A stretch of DNA of 64,000 nt, taken from assembly GCA_013364255.1 (NCBI GenBank), contig CP054936.1, positions 6,342,353-6,406,352 on the forward strand. The letters run 5' to 3'. Shown piece by piece: positions 31,242-40,007 of this stretch. Position 1 is the first letter of the stretch. The number at the start of each line of letters is the position of its first letter. Both the position numbers and the translations under genes were made by a program. Below the pieces are notes generated by a model. The model was not told the origin of the DNA. It saw only the letters and a program-made list of their open reading frames with translations, and ran no database searches. This stretch comes from Streptomyces seoulensis (GTDB lineage: Bacteria; Actinomycetota; Actinomycetes; Streptomycetales; Streptomycetaceae).

Positions 31242-32701
31242 GACTGTCCACCCGGATCGGCCTCGCCGTCGGCTGCACCGTGCCGCTGCTGGTGGCCGCC
31301 TCCGGCTGGCTGCTGCTGCACCTGGTCGCCCGGGACCTGCACCGGGTCGAGGACCAGCACCTGCGCCGACGCGCCGCCGCCCTCGCCCCCGACGCCCGCG
31401 CCCTGCTGCGGGCCACCGCCGACGACCGCGCCCGGGCCGCCGACACCAGGCAGCGGCAGCTGTTCAGCGCCGCCCTGGACGTCGGCGTCCGGGTGAGCGA
31501 CGGCGACGCCGTGTTCAGCGGCGGACCCCAGCCCGCCGCCGGCGTCCGGCTGCCCGCCGCCGACCGCCCGGTCACCGTGCGCGCCGGCGGACATGGCTGG
31601 CGGGTGCTGTCCCGGCCGGTCGGCGGCACCGCCTCCGGCACCCTGTGGGTTTTCTCGCCCGACACCGCAGACCGCGCCCAACTGCGCGCCGTACGCCACC
31701 GGGTGGCGCTCACCGCGCTGCTCGCCGCACCGCTGTCCGGGCTGCTCGCCTGGGGCCTGGCCGCCGGCGCCGCCGCCCCGCTGCGCCGGCTCACCCGCCG
31801 CACCGCCGGACTCGACCCGCGGGCCACCGCCGCCCGCCCGGAGCATCGGCGCACCGGAGTCACCGAGGTCGACGAACTGGCCGCCACCGTCCGCACCGTG
31901 CTGGCCCGCTACGACGAACAGGCCGCCCGCACCGCCGAGGCCCTGGACACGGCACGCTCCTTCTCCGCCGCCGCCGCGCACGAACTGCGCACCCCGCTGA
32001 TGAGCATGGGCGCCAACCTCGACATCCTCGCCGACCACCCGGACCTGCCCGACCCGGACCGCACGGAGGTGCTCACCGACCTGCGCCACGAGCACGCCCG
32101 GCTGCTCGGCCTACTGGTCACGCTGCGCGAGCTGGGCCGCGGGGACCTGGTGGAGGCGGAGGCGTTCGGCCCCGTGGACCTGGCCGAGGTGGCGGGCGCC
32201 GCCCTGGCCGAGGCCGCGCGGCGCGCCCCACGGGCGGCGCTCGCGCTCGACGCCCCCGCCGCGCTCCCCGTGCACGGCTGGGAGCCGGGACTCCGGCTGC
32301 TCCTGGACAACCTGCTCGCCAACGCCCTCGCCCACGGCCGAGGCGAAGACGGCCGCGCCCGCGTCCGGGTGACCCTCGCCGCCGCGGGCGACGACGTGGT
32401 GATCACGGTGGACGACCACGGGCCGGGCGTCCCGCCCGAGGACCGGCAGTCCGTCTTCGAGCGGTTCCGGCGCGGCCCGCACAGCGCGGGCTCCGGACTC
32501 GGCCTCACCCTGGTCGCCCAGCAGACCGCCCTGCACCGCGGCGAGGCCGCCGTCACCGACGCGCCCGGCGGCGGTGCGCGCTTCACGGTGCGGCTGCCCC
32601 GCGGCGGCGGGGAGCTGCCCGGCCGCCGCGACTGGCTGACCGTCGCCGCCGGGACGGCCACGGCGGACCGGTCACAAGGTTTCCCCAAAGAGGGTCCCTA
32701 G
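31238..32701 (+). CDS. Sensor histidine kinase
   Basis: A 487-aa membrane kinase. Two membrane spans (about 10-30 and 155-178) enclose a roughly 125-residue extracellular sensor without a recognised domain. A HAMP-like linker, the H-box AAAAHELRTPL with H248, and the HATPase_c domain (LLDNLLANALAHG, VDDHGPGVP, GSGLGLTL) follow. It partners with the regulator it overlaps (GTGA). The linker and tail are Ala/Arg-rich. Confidence 0.93.
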   Translation: MRLSTRIGLAVGCTVPLLVAASGWLLLHLVARDLHRVEDQHLRRRAAALAPDARALLRATADDRARAADTRQRQLFSAALDVGVRVSDGDAVFSGGPQPAAGVRLPAADRPVTVRAGGHGWRVLSRPVGGTASGTLWVFSPDTADRAQLRAVRHRVALTALLAAPLSGLLAWGLAAGAAAPLRRLTRRTAGLDPRATAARPEHRRTGVTEVDELAATVRTVLARYDEQAARTAEALDTARSFSAAAAHELRTPLMSMGANLDILADHPDLPDPDRTEVLTDLRHEHARLLGLLVTLRELGRGDLVEAEAFGPVDLAEVAGAALAEAARRAPRAALALDAPAALPVHGWEPGLRLLLDNLLANALAHGRGEDGRARVRVTLAAAGDDVVITVDDHGPGVPPEDRQSVFERFRRGPHSAGSGLGLTLVAQQTALHRGEAAVTDAPGGGARFTVRLPRGGGELPGRRDWLTVAAGTATADRSQGFPKEGP

Positions 32702-32764
32702 CGTCGTCCGCGCCACGGCCGGCCGGCCGCGGCGACGCACCCGACCGCAAGGGACGGACCGCAC

Positions 32765-33169
32765 ATGGACGCACGACACGGAACACGCACGCTGTGCACG
32801 GCACTCGCGGTGACGGCGCTCCTCGCCACCGGCGCGGGCGCCGCGGCGGCGGCCGACGCCAGCCCCGCCCCCGGCCCCACCGGCGACGGCGCGCACGCGC
32901 TGTGCAAGCGGGTGCCCAAGCTGGACCGGCGCATCGACCGCGCCCTGAAGCGGCTGGACGCCGGTGCCGGTGCCCGTGGCTCGGTCTCCCGGCTCCAGAA
33001 GCGGGTCGACAACGCCAAGAAGGCGGGCGACAGCGCGGTCGCCACCTACCTCCAGGACCGCCTGAACCACCGCGAGCGGCTGCGCACCGACCTGGGCGCC
33101 CGGCAGAAGGACATCGCCGCCGTCCGCACCTGGTGCGCGGCGCACGGCAACGGCGCGAAGGCGAGCTGA
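32765..33169 (+). CDS. Small secreted helical protein
   Basis: A 134-aa protein with a signal peptide (cut near residues 29-31, GAAAAADA). The mature part is a charged helix pair with many Lys and Arg and two cysteines (ALCKRV, TWCAAH) that could bridge. I do not recognise a family. It follows the two-component system by 63 bp and overlaps the next gene (TGATG), so all four genes may be co-regulated. Confidence 0.7.
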   Translation: MDARHGTRTLCTALAVTALLATGAGAAAAADASPAPGPTGDGAHALCKRVPKLDRRIDRALKRLDAGAGARGSVSRLQKRVDNAKKAGDSAVATYLQDRLNHRERLRTDLGARQKDIAAVRTWCAAHGNGAKAS

Positions 33170-33420
33170 TGCGGGCTCGGCGGTGCGCGGTGGGGGCCGC
33201 GGCGGGACTGCTCACGGCCCTGCTCGCCGCCGGCTGCGGCCGGCACGACGGCGCCGCGACGCCGGCCCCGGCCACGTCACCGGCGGCGTCCGCGCCGACC
33301 GGGTCGGGTGGGTCGGCCGGGTCGGCCGGCGACTATGAGCGGATGCGGCAGAAGGTCGACGCGGCCGAGTCCGCGGCGGCGGCGGCCGACCGGGACGCGG
33401 CGAGCGACGACGACCGCTGA
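33169..33420 (+). CDS. Small lipoprotein
   Basis: An 83-aa protein with a signal peptide and lipobox LLAAGC, followed by a Ser/Thr/Gly-rich linker and a short Ala/Asp-rich helix. No function is evident. It overlaps the upstream secreted-protein gene by one base of the stop (TGATG). Its last codons and stop are part of a tandem repeat that continues downstream. Confidence 0.65.
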   Translation: MRARRCAVGAAAGLLTALLAAGCGRHDGAATPAPATSPAASAPTGSGGSAGSAGDYERMRQKVDAAESAAAAADRDAASDDDR

Positions 33421-33520
33421 CGCGTACGGGACGAGAACCGCTGAGGCGCGCGGCACGAGGGCCGCTGAGGCGGGTGCACGGGGACCGCTGAGGCGCGCGG
33501 CACGGGGCCGCTCGGGCGGG
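33409..33520. repeat. 23-24 bp tandem repeats starting in the lipoprotein 3' end
   Basis: The core CCGCTGA recurs at 33414, 33438, 33462 and 33485, with the surrounding unit GGCACGAGGACCGCTGAGGC in variants. The first copy holds the stop codon of the lipoprotein gene. A degenerate fifth unit follows at 33501. Confidence 0.65.
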
Positions 33521-33580
33521 CCGGGCGGGACGAGCGGGGGAGCGGGGTTCGGCGCTCGACCGCCCGGCGTGCCGCCCGGC

Positions 33581-34153
33581 TCAGCGTTCGCCGCCCGGGA
33601 CCCACAGCACGTCGCCCGTCTCCTTGTTGGCGCTGCGGGCCAGGATGAACAGGAGGTCGGAGAGGCGGTTGAGGTAGGTGGCGGTGAGCGGGTTCATCGT
33701 GTCGCCGTGCGTCTCCAGGGCCGCCCAGGTGGAGCGCTCCGCGCGGCGGACCACCGTGCACGCCTGGTGCAGCAGGGCCGCGCCGGGGGTGCCGCCGGGC
33801 AGGATGAAGGAGCGCAGCTTCTCCAGCCGCTCGTTGAAGTGGTCGCAGTCCGCCTCCAGCCGGTCGACGTAGAACTGCTCCACCCGCAGCGGCGGGAACT
33901 CCGGGTCCGCCACGACCGGCGTCGCCAGGTCCGCGCCCACGTCGAACAGGTCGTTCTGCACGCGGACGAGGACCTTGACGATCTCCGCGTCGAGCCCGCC
34001 GAGCGCGATCGCCGTGCCGATCACCGCGTTCGCCTCGTTGGCGTCGGCGTACGCCGAGATCCGCAGATCGGTCTTGGCGACCCGGCTCATGTCACCGAGG
34101 GCGGTCGTGCCCTTGTCCCCGGTCCTGGTGTAGATGCGCGTCAGGTTGACCAT
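33581..34153 (-). CDS. Cob(I)alamin adenosyltransferase (PduO type)
   Basis: A 190-aa enzyme that makes adenosylcobalamin from ATP and cob(I)alamin. The ATP-binding N-terminus TRTGDKGTTALGD and the helical core (YADANEANAVIGTA, RRAERSTWAAL, NRLSDLLFILAR) are typical. The product is the cofactor of acyl-CoA mutases such as IcmA later in this window. No cobalamin riboswitch is visible upstream. Confidence 0.93.
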   Translation of the reverse strand: MVNLTRIYTRTGDKGTTALGDMSRVAKTDLRISAYADANEANAVIGTAIALGGLDAEIVKVLVRVQNDLFDVGADLATPVVADPEFPPLRVEQFYVDRLEADCDHFNERLEKLRSFILPGGTPGAALLHQACTVVRRAERSTWAALETHGDTMNPLTATYLNRLSDLLFILARSANKETGDVLWVPGGER

Positions 34154-34590
34154 GCGACCAGCCTAGTTACCCGCGGCCCGGTCGGCAGACCGCTGTGCCC
34201 ACCGTCACGGCGGGCGTCCGATCCCTCCTCACCCGACGACACGTCAGCCGGGACGGACGCGCTCGCGCCCCGGGACCGCCGGCGGCCGCGACGCACGCGA
34301 AACCTCCCGTGACGCGCCCGCACTTCCCGGCCGCGGCGCGGACCTGTTGAGCGGGAGGCCGCCCAACTACGCCGTCCGGGGCGTGCCGTGACCCCTGCCG
34401 GTGTGACGTCCGTCATCTGAGACGTGACGCGCGTTACTTACCGGTCACACAGCCCCGTACGAGCGCTAGTGTCCGCTCAGGAGTCGTACGAGAACAGCGT
34501 GTAAGCCGTCCCGCGGTCACCGCCGGTCGCTCGCGCCGTCGTCCACCCAGTCGTTCAACACGTGGAACACGTTCACCAGGGGAGTCGTCA
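34154..34590. other. 437-bp divergent intergenic region
   Basis: This region separates the adenosyltransferase (minus) from the dehydrogenase (plus). It holds a promoter candidate for the latter and a short palindrome around 34404-34430. No gene or family of repeats is recognised. Confidence 0.5.
34444..34472 (+). promoter_or_regulatory. Candidate promoter of the 3-hydroxybutyryl-CoA dehydrogenase gene
   Basis: GTCACA (34444-34449) and TAGTGT (34467-34472) are spaced by 17 bp, a fair match to the principal-sigma consensus. The leader would be about 110 nt. Confidence 0.3.
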
Positions 34591-35439
34591 GTGGCACGGA
34601 AGCTCGCCGTCATCGGAGCCGGCCTCATGGGGTCCGGCATCGCCCAGGTCTCCGCGCAGGCGGGCTGGGAGGTCGTTCTGCGGGACGTGACCGACGAGGC
34701 GCTCAGGCGTGGCACCGACGGCATCAAGGCCTCCTACGACAAGTTCGTCGCCAAGGGGAAGCTGGCCGCCGAGGACGCCGAGGCCGCCCTCGCCCGCATC
34801 ACCACCACCACGGACCTGGACGCCGCCGCGGACGCGGACGTCGTGGTCGAGGCGGTGTTCGAGAAGCTGGAGGTCAAGCACGAGATCTTCCGCACCCTCG
34901 ACAAGCTGGTGCGCGAGGACGCGGTGCTCGCCTCCAACACCTCCGCCATCCCGATCACCAAGATCGCGGCCGTGACGGAGCACCCGGAGCGCGTCGTCGG
35001 CGTGCACTTCTTCTCGCCGGTGCCGATGATGCGGCTGGTCGAGCTGGTCCGCGGCTACAAGACCAGCGACGAAGCCCTCGCCACCGCGCGGGAGTTCGCC
35101 GAGTCCGTCGGCAAGACCTGCATCGTCGTCAACCGCGACGTGGCCGGCTTCGTCACCACCCGCCTCATCTCCGCCCTGGTCGTCGAGGCGACCAAGCTGT
35201 ACGAGTCGGGCGTGGCCACCGCCGAGGACATCGACCTGGCCTGCAAACTGGGCTTCGGCCACGCCATGGGCCCGCTCGCCACCGCGGACCTGACCGGCGT
35301 CGACATCCTGCTGCACGCCACCGGCAACATCTACACCGAGACCCAGGACGAGAAGTTCGCCCCGCCGGAGCTGATGCGCCGGATGGTGGACGCCGGTGAC
35401 ATCGGGCGCAAGAGCGGGCAGGGCTTCTACAAGCACTGA
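34591..35439 (+). CDS. 3-Hydroxybutyryl-CoA dehydrogenase
   Basis: A 282-aa NAD(P)-dependent enzyme. The Rossmann motif GAGLMGSGIAQ is at the N-terminus. NTSAIPITKIA and HFFSPVPMMRLVELV hold the catalytic Ser/His. It interconverts acetoacetyl-CoA and 3-hydroxybutyryl-CoA, giving butyryl-CoA precursors. The GTG start follows AGGGGAG. The thiolase at 52377 could supply its substrate. Confidence 0.93.
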   Translation: MARKLAVIGAGLMGSGIAQVSAQAGWEVVLRDVTDEALRRGTDGIKASYDKFVAKGKLAAEDAEAALARITTTTDLDAAADADVVVEAVFEKLEVKHEIFRTLDKLVREDAVLASNTSAIPITKIAAVTEHPERVVGVHFFSPVPMMRLVELVRGYKTSDEALATAREFAESVGKTCIVVNRDVAGFVTTRLISALVVEATKLYESGVATAEDIDLACKLGFGHAMGPLATADLTGVDILLHATGNIYTETQDEKFAPPELMRRMVDAGDIGRKSGQGFYKH

Positions 35440-35587
35440 GACCGCGCCGGAGCCGCCCGGATCACCCTCCGGGGTGAATTCGGCAGCGGTTCGCCCTCGG
35501 GCGGCAACCGCACCGCCGCACACGCAGTCAGACCTTGCACAGCCCATCGTCCAACGGAGCACGCCACCGCATTCCCGGGGAGCGCAT

Positions 35588-35911
35588 ATGTACATCAGGG
35601 GCGACCACGCCCAGGTGGTCGTCGGGGGCCGCCTCGACGTCCGCAGCGCGGCGGACGCCCGTACGGTCCTGCACTCGGCCGTGGACGACGGCTTGGGCGA
35701 CCTGGTCCTCGACCTCTCCGAGCTCGACTCCTGGGACGCCACCGGACTCGGTGTGATCATGGGTGTCCACCGGCGGGCCGGCCGCTGCGGCCGGCGACTG
35801 GTGCTGCGCGACGTGCCGCCGCAGATGCAGCGCCTGCTGGTGGCCACCCGGCTGCACCGCATCCTCGCCATCGAGGGCGGCATCGGCGTGGAGTCCCTGC
35901 CCCGCGTCTGA
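35588..35911 (+). CDS. STAS-domain anti-sigma-factor antagonist-like protein
   Basis: A 107-aa single STAS domain. The conserved loop DSSGLGV of SpoIIAA-type proteins is DATGLGV here, so the phosphoacceptor position is Thr. Such proteins release sigma factors by binding anti-sigma kinases. No anti-sigma kinase or sigma factor lies next to it, so its partner is elsewhere or is the large neighbour downstream. The ATG at 35588 follows GGGGAGCG. Its final codons and stop belong to a tandem repeat. Confidence 0.88.
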   Translation: MYIRGDHAQVVVGGRLDVRSAADARTVLHSAVDDGLGDLVLDLSELDSWDATGLGVIMGVHRRAGRCGRRLVLRDVPPQMQRLLVATRLHRILAIEGGIGVESLPRV

Positions 35912-35966
35912 GACACCTTCCGTCTGAGACGCCCGCGTCCGGAACACCCCGCGTCCGAGACGCCCG
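35905..35966. repeat. Four 15-16 bp tandem units at the 3' end of the STAS gene
   Basis: Units at 35905-35920, 35921-35935, 35936-35951 and 35952-35966 share CGTC(T/C)GAGACGCCCG. The first unit contains the STAS stop codon. Confidence 0.65.
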
Positions 35967-36244
35967 CGAGCGCGCCGCGGCGCCTTGCGCGCGCCGTACG
36001 GGTGTGAACCCGGCGAGGCGGGACACCCGGGCGAACGGCACCCGGCCGTACGTCGCACAATCCTCCCGAGACCGTGACGTCTCGGACGGCGCGGTACCCC
36101 GGCCTGTCGTGGATACTGTGCCAAGGTTTAGGGTTCGGTCGCCCGCTGCTCAGCAACCCTCGAGCGGGCCCGGACCAGAAGCGACAGCGTGCAGCAAGGC
36201 CGGGAGGGCTCGAAGAGCACACCGCTTTTGGGGGCGTGGAACCG
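35912..36244. other. 333-bp spacer before the large NTPase gene
   Basis: Besides the 15-bp repeats at its left end, the spacer carries no clear gene. The downstream frame is open from 36074, so part of this stretch could be coding if an earlier start is used. Confidence 0.4.
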
Positions 36245-38944
36245 ATGGAACCCATGGAACCCATGGACCCGCACATCCGGGAGCCCGAGGACATGGGCCA
36301 TGACGGCGACGGCCACGCGCCCGGCCCGCGCCCGCCCAGGGAGTCCCGCGCCGCCGACTTCACCCCGCACGCGCCCGCCCTGGCCCGCACGGTCCGGGTC
36401 GTCGCGGGCGGCCTCCTGCTCACCGTCAACCCCGTCGACGGCAGCGAGATCGAGATCTGCCCGCCCGGCGAGCGCCCCGGCCGGCCGCGCCGCCGCACCG
36501 CCGACGAGCGCGCCGAGACCGAGCGCGCCGGCCGGCCGCCGGTCCCGTCCGGCCCCGCCCCCTGCGCCGAAGGGCTGGTGGACCGCCAGGACGAGCGCGA
36601 GCGGCTGGTACGGCTGCTCGCCCGCGGCCGCTCCGCGCGCCTGACCGGACCGGGCGGCTCCGGCCGCACCAGCCTCCTCGACCTCGTCGCCGAGGACTGC
36701 GCCGACCTCGCCCCCGACGGCGTGGTCCGCCTCTGCGGCCACCGCCGCACCGCCGGCGAGCTGCTGCACGACCTCTTCCGCGCCGTCCACAGCGCCCCCC
36801 TGCACCGCCCCGACCGCGCCGAACTCCTCGCCCACGTCCAGCAGATCGGCGCCGTCGTCGTCGTGGACGACATCGAGTTCGGCGGCGCGGCGCTCGACGA
36901 ACTCCTCGACGCCACCCCCGAGTGCGCCTTCCTGGTCTCCGCCACCCCGGACGTGTCCGCCCCGTCCGCCGAGTCCGGCGTCGAGGAGGTCGTCCTCGGC
37001 GGTCTCGACCGGGCCGGCGGCGTCGAGGTCATCGAGCGCGGCGTCGGCCGGGTCCTCACCGAGGAGGAGACCCGGTGGGCCGGCGACCTCTGGTTCGAGT
37101 CCGAGGGCCTGCCGCTGCGCTTCGTCCAGGCCGGCGCCCTGCTGCGCCAGCGCGACCGGCTGCGGGCCGGCACCAGCGCCGTGGAGGAGTTCGGCGTCTT
37201 CGCCGAGACCGCGCCCGAGGACGCCGTCCTCGGCGACCCCACCGCCGACGAGGCGCCCCTGCCCTCGCTCGGCGACGCCGCCGCGCCCGCGCCGCTGCTC
37301 GCCTCCCGGCTCAGCGCCTCCGCGCGCGCCACCCTGCGCTTCGCCGTCGCACTCGGCGGCGAGGTGCCCCACCAGGCGCACCTGCCCGCCCTGGTCGGCG
37401 ACACCCACGCCGACGCCGCCCTCGGTGAACTGGCGAGCTGCGGCCTGGTCTCCCCGGTCGGCGCCCGCTACCGGCTCGCCGCCGGGGTGCTCACCCAGCT
37501 GGAGGCCGCCGGCTACGGCGCCGACGCCGAGGAGCAGGCCCGCGCCGCGGCCCGGCACTACGCCTGGTGGTCCGGGCACCCCTCGGTCACCCCGGAGCGG
37601 GTGAGCGTCGAGGCGGACGCCGTGCTCGCCGCGCTGGCCGTGCTGGTGCCGGCCACCACGCCCCTGGGCGACGGCGAGGAGAGCCTCGCCCTGCGGCTCG
37701 CCCGCACAGCCGCGCCCGCGTTCGCCGCCGGTCTGCACTGGGGCGCCTGGGAGCGGGCGCTGCGGTTCGGCGCCGAGGCGTCCCGGCTGGCCGGAGACGT
37801 CGCCGAACAGGCGTATTTCCACCATGAGTTGGGCGTCCTGGCGCTCTGCGGCGACCGCCTCGACCGGGCCCGCGCGGAGCTGGAGACCTCCATCGGACTG
37901 CGCGGCGCGCTCTCCGACAAGCGCGGCACCGTCGCCGGCCGCCGCGCCCTGGCGCTGGTCGCCGACCGCTCCGGCACGGCGCCGGGGCCGCTCGCGCTGC
38001 CGGCGGGCTCCGGCCCGCCCGCGGACGAGGAGATCGCGGACGTGCGCGCCGGGGAACCGGCGCCGCCGCCCGGCGGGGTCCCCGCGCCCTTCCCCGTGCT
38101 CCGGTCGCCCGTCGGCGAGCCCTCGACGCTGGTCACCCACCGGCCCGCCCCGTCCGCGCCGTACACGCCGTACGCCCCCTCCTCCGCGCCGGGCGGCAAG
38201 GCCCGGCACCGGGTGGGCCTGAAGGGGCTGGCCCGGCGCAACCTGGTGGCGGCGGGCGCGGGCGCGCTGCTCGCGGCCGTCCTCGGCACGGTGGTGACGC
38301 TCGGCGCCACCTCCCACAACGACGCCAACGACCCCTCCGACAACGTGGGCGTCAACCCGTCCGCCGGTCAGGGCGCCGACGACGGCGGCGTGGGCGCGGA
38401 CGCCCCGCAGGACGGCACGGGCGGCGGCAGCGGCGGCGGCGACACCGGCGTGGCCACCAGCCGCCCCACGGACCCGGGCCCCGACGGCGCCTACGGCACG
38501 GCGGACGACCCGGCCCGCCCGGCGGACGCGGACCGGCCCTCGGCAGGCCCGAGCGGGACGGCGGGAACGGGCGGCGCCAGCGGCGGCGACCAGGGCGGTG
38601 GCGAGGACGGCGGCACGGGCGGCGGCGGTGCGCCGACCACGTCCGGCGCCCCGACCCGGCCGGGGTCCTCGCACCCCTCGTCCCCCTCGCCGAGCTCGTC
38701 GCCGACAGGCGGTGGCGCCTCGACCAGCCCGTCGCAGCCACCGTCCGACTCCGGCAGCCCGTCCACCCCGCAGACACCGCCGGACACCTCCGAGGAGCCG
38801 CCCGGCACCACGAACTCGGCGAGCCGGCCGGCCACCTCCGGCGCGCCCGCCGCCTCCGGCGTGCCGACCGCCTCCGACAGCTCCGAGAGCGCACCGGCCG
38901 GCGGCGCGCAGTCCCCGGGCCGCTCGGGCGACCCGGTGATCTGA
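36245..38944 (+). CDS. Membrane-anchored STAND/AfsR-like NTPase with extracellular low-complexity tail
   Basis: An 899-aa protein from the chosen start. Possible starts are GTG 36236 or ATG 36245, 36254 and 36263 within an MEPMEPMDP repeat; ATG 36074 gives 956 aa. A P-loop GPGGSGRTSLLD (about residue 140) is followed by a Walker-B-like AVVVVDD, then helical repeats like the arm of STAND ATPases. A Pro-rich stretch leads to one membrane span (about 665-690, LVAAGAGALLAAVLGTVVTLG), and the last 200 residues are Gly/Ser/Thr/Pro-rich and would be extracellular. The cytoplasmic part looks like a signalling NTPase. No known homologue with a function comes to mind. Confidence 0.7.
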   Translation: MEPMEPMDPHIREPEDMGHDGDGHAPGPRPPRESRAADFTPHAPALARTVRVVAGGLLLTVNPVDGSEIEICPPGERPGRPRRRTADERAETERAGRPPVPSGPAPCAEGLVDRQDERERLVRLLARGRSARLTGPGGSGRTSLLDLVAEDCADLAPDGVVRLCGHRRTAGELLHDLFRAVHSAPLHRPDRAELLAHVQQIGAVVVVDDIEFGGAALDELLDATPECAFLVSATPDVSAPSAESGVEEVVLGGLDRAGGVEVIERGVGRVLTEEETRWAGDLWFESEGLPLRFVQAGALLRQRDRLRAGTSAVEEFGVFAETAPEDAVLGDPTADEAPLPSLGDAAAPAPLLASRLSASARATLRFAVALGGEVPHQAHLPALVGDTHADAALGELASCGLVSPVGARYRLAAGVLTQLEAAGYGADAEEQARAAARHYAWWSGHPSVTPERVSVEADAVLAALAVLVPATTPLGDGEESLALRLARTAAPAFAAGLHWGAWERALRFGAEASRLAGDVAEQAYFHHELGVLALCGDRLDRARAELETSIGLRGALSDKRGTVAGRRALALVADRSGTAPGPLALPAGSGPPADEEIADVRAGEPAPPPGGVPAPFPVLRSPVGEPSTLVTHRPAPSAPYTPYAPSSAPGGKARHRVGLKGLARRNLVAAGAGALLAAVLGTVVTLGATSHNDANDPSDNVGVNPSAGQGADDGGVGADAPQDGTGGGSGGGDTGVATSRPTDPGPDGAYGTADDPARPADADRPSAGPSGTAGTGGASGGDQGGGEDGGTGGGGAPTTSGAPTRPGSSHPSSPSPSSSPTGGGASTSPSQPPSDSGSPSTPQTPPDTSEEPPGTTNSASRPATSGAPAASGVPTASDSSESAPAGGAQSPGRSGDPVI

Positions 38945-38973
38945 GCGCCCGCGCGCACGGGGAGCCCCACGGC

Positions 38974-39026
38974 CCACGACAGAGGGGCCGGGCCCGCCTC
39001 GGGCGGATCCGGCCCCTCTGTCGTGG
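38974..39026. terminator. Bidirectional terminator before nucS
   Basis: A perfect 16-bp stem (38974-38989 with 39011-39026) lies between the convergent NTPase and nucS genes. Confidence 0.75.
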
Positions 39027-39035
39027 CGCCGTCGC

Positions 39036-39707
39036 TCAGAACAGCCGCAGCTTGTCGTCCTCGATGCCGCGCAGGGCGTCGTAGTCCAGGAGCTGGCAGC
39101 CGATGCCGCGGTCGGTGGCGAGGACGCGGGCCTGCGGCTTGATCTCCTGCGCGGCGAAGATCCCGCGCACCGGAGCGAGGTGCGGATCGCGGTTCAGCAG
39201 CTCCAGATAGCGGGTGAGCTGCTCCACCCCGTCGATCTCGCCGCGCCGCTTGATCTCGACGGCGACGGTCTGCCCCGAGCCGTCCCGGCACAGGATGTCC
39301 ACCGGACCGATGGCGGTCATGTACTCGCGCCGGATGAGCGTGTAGCCCTCGCCGAGCGTGTCGATGCGGTCGGCGAGCAGCTCCTGGAGGTGCGCCTCCA
39401 CGCCGTCCTTGATCAGCCCCGGGTCCACGCCGAGTTCGTGCGAGGAGTCGTGCAGGATCTCCTCCATCGTGATGATGAGCTTCTCGCCCGCCTTGTTGAC
39501 GACCGTCCACACGCCTTCCTCGTCGCCCGCCCCCTCCTTGAGGCTGCACGGCGGCGACATCCAGTTCAAAGGCTTGTAGGCACGGTCGTCCGCGTGGATC
39601 GAGACGCTGCCGTCCGCCTTGACCAGGATCAGACGGGGTGCCGAGGGAAGGTGGGCGGTGAGCCGGCCGGCGTAGTCGACGGAGCACCGGGCGATGACGA
39701 GACGCAT
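39036..39707 (-). CDS. nucS: Endonuclease NucS (EndoMS), mismatch-specific
   Basis: A 223-aa nuclease. Its N-terminal DNA-binding beta domain starts MRLVIARCSVDYAGRL, and its C-terminal RecB-like nuclease domain has GPVDILCRD, VAVEIKRRG and QLTRYLELL (the D-ExK and QxxxY-type catalytic set). NucS cuts mismatches and replaces MutS/MutL in actinobacteria. An in-frame ATG 24 bp upstream exists, but 39707 matches the family start. Confidence 0.95.
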   Translation of the reverse strand: MRLVIARCSVDYAGRLTAHLPSAPRLILVKADGSVSIHADDRAYKPLNWMSPPCSLKEGAGDEEGVWTVVNKAGEKLIITMEEILHDSSHELGVDPGLIKDGVEAHLQELLADRIDTLGEGYTLIRREYMTAIGPVDILCRDGSGQTVAVEIKRRGEIDGVEQLTRYLELLNRDPHLAPVRGIFAAQEIKPQARVLATDRGIGCQLLDYDALRGIEDDKLRLF

Positions 39708-40007
39708 GGTCGGCAACGCTACTCGACGCACCGGGCCGGGCGCGATTCGCCCGCCGGGGCTCCGACTCCGGCGCGTGGGCGGCCCGCGCGCACCGCCCCA
39801 TTTTTCCCACGATCACCCGTGTTCACTTGTGGCCGATTGTGTGCCCAACCCGTCCTGCCGGTAAGTGCATTCGCCTGGTGGGTGACCGTTCAGTTGCCTA
39901 ACGTAGGGAACGGGAGGTCGCGATGTGTGTACGCACCGTGTTCGGTATCACGAACTCCCTCATCTGTCCGGCAACCCCCGCAGTCCGGGGGTGCGAGAGG
40001 AGAACCC
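39708..40007. other. Divergent nucS / SCO5389-family intergenic region
   Basis: A 300-bp AT-richer stretch (around 39800-39990) expected to hold both promoters. I cannot assign boxes with confidence and see no gene. Confidence 0.4.

Noticed and set aside
33581..34400. Cobalamin riboswitch near the adenosyltransferase
   Set aside because: No B12-box-like sequence or matching structure could be recognised upstream of the gene.
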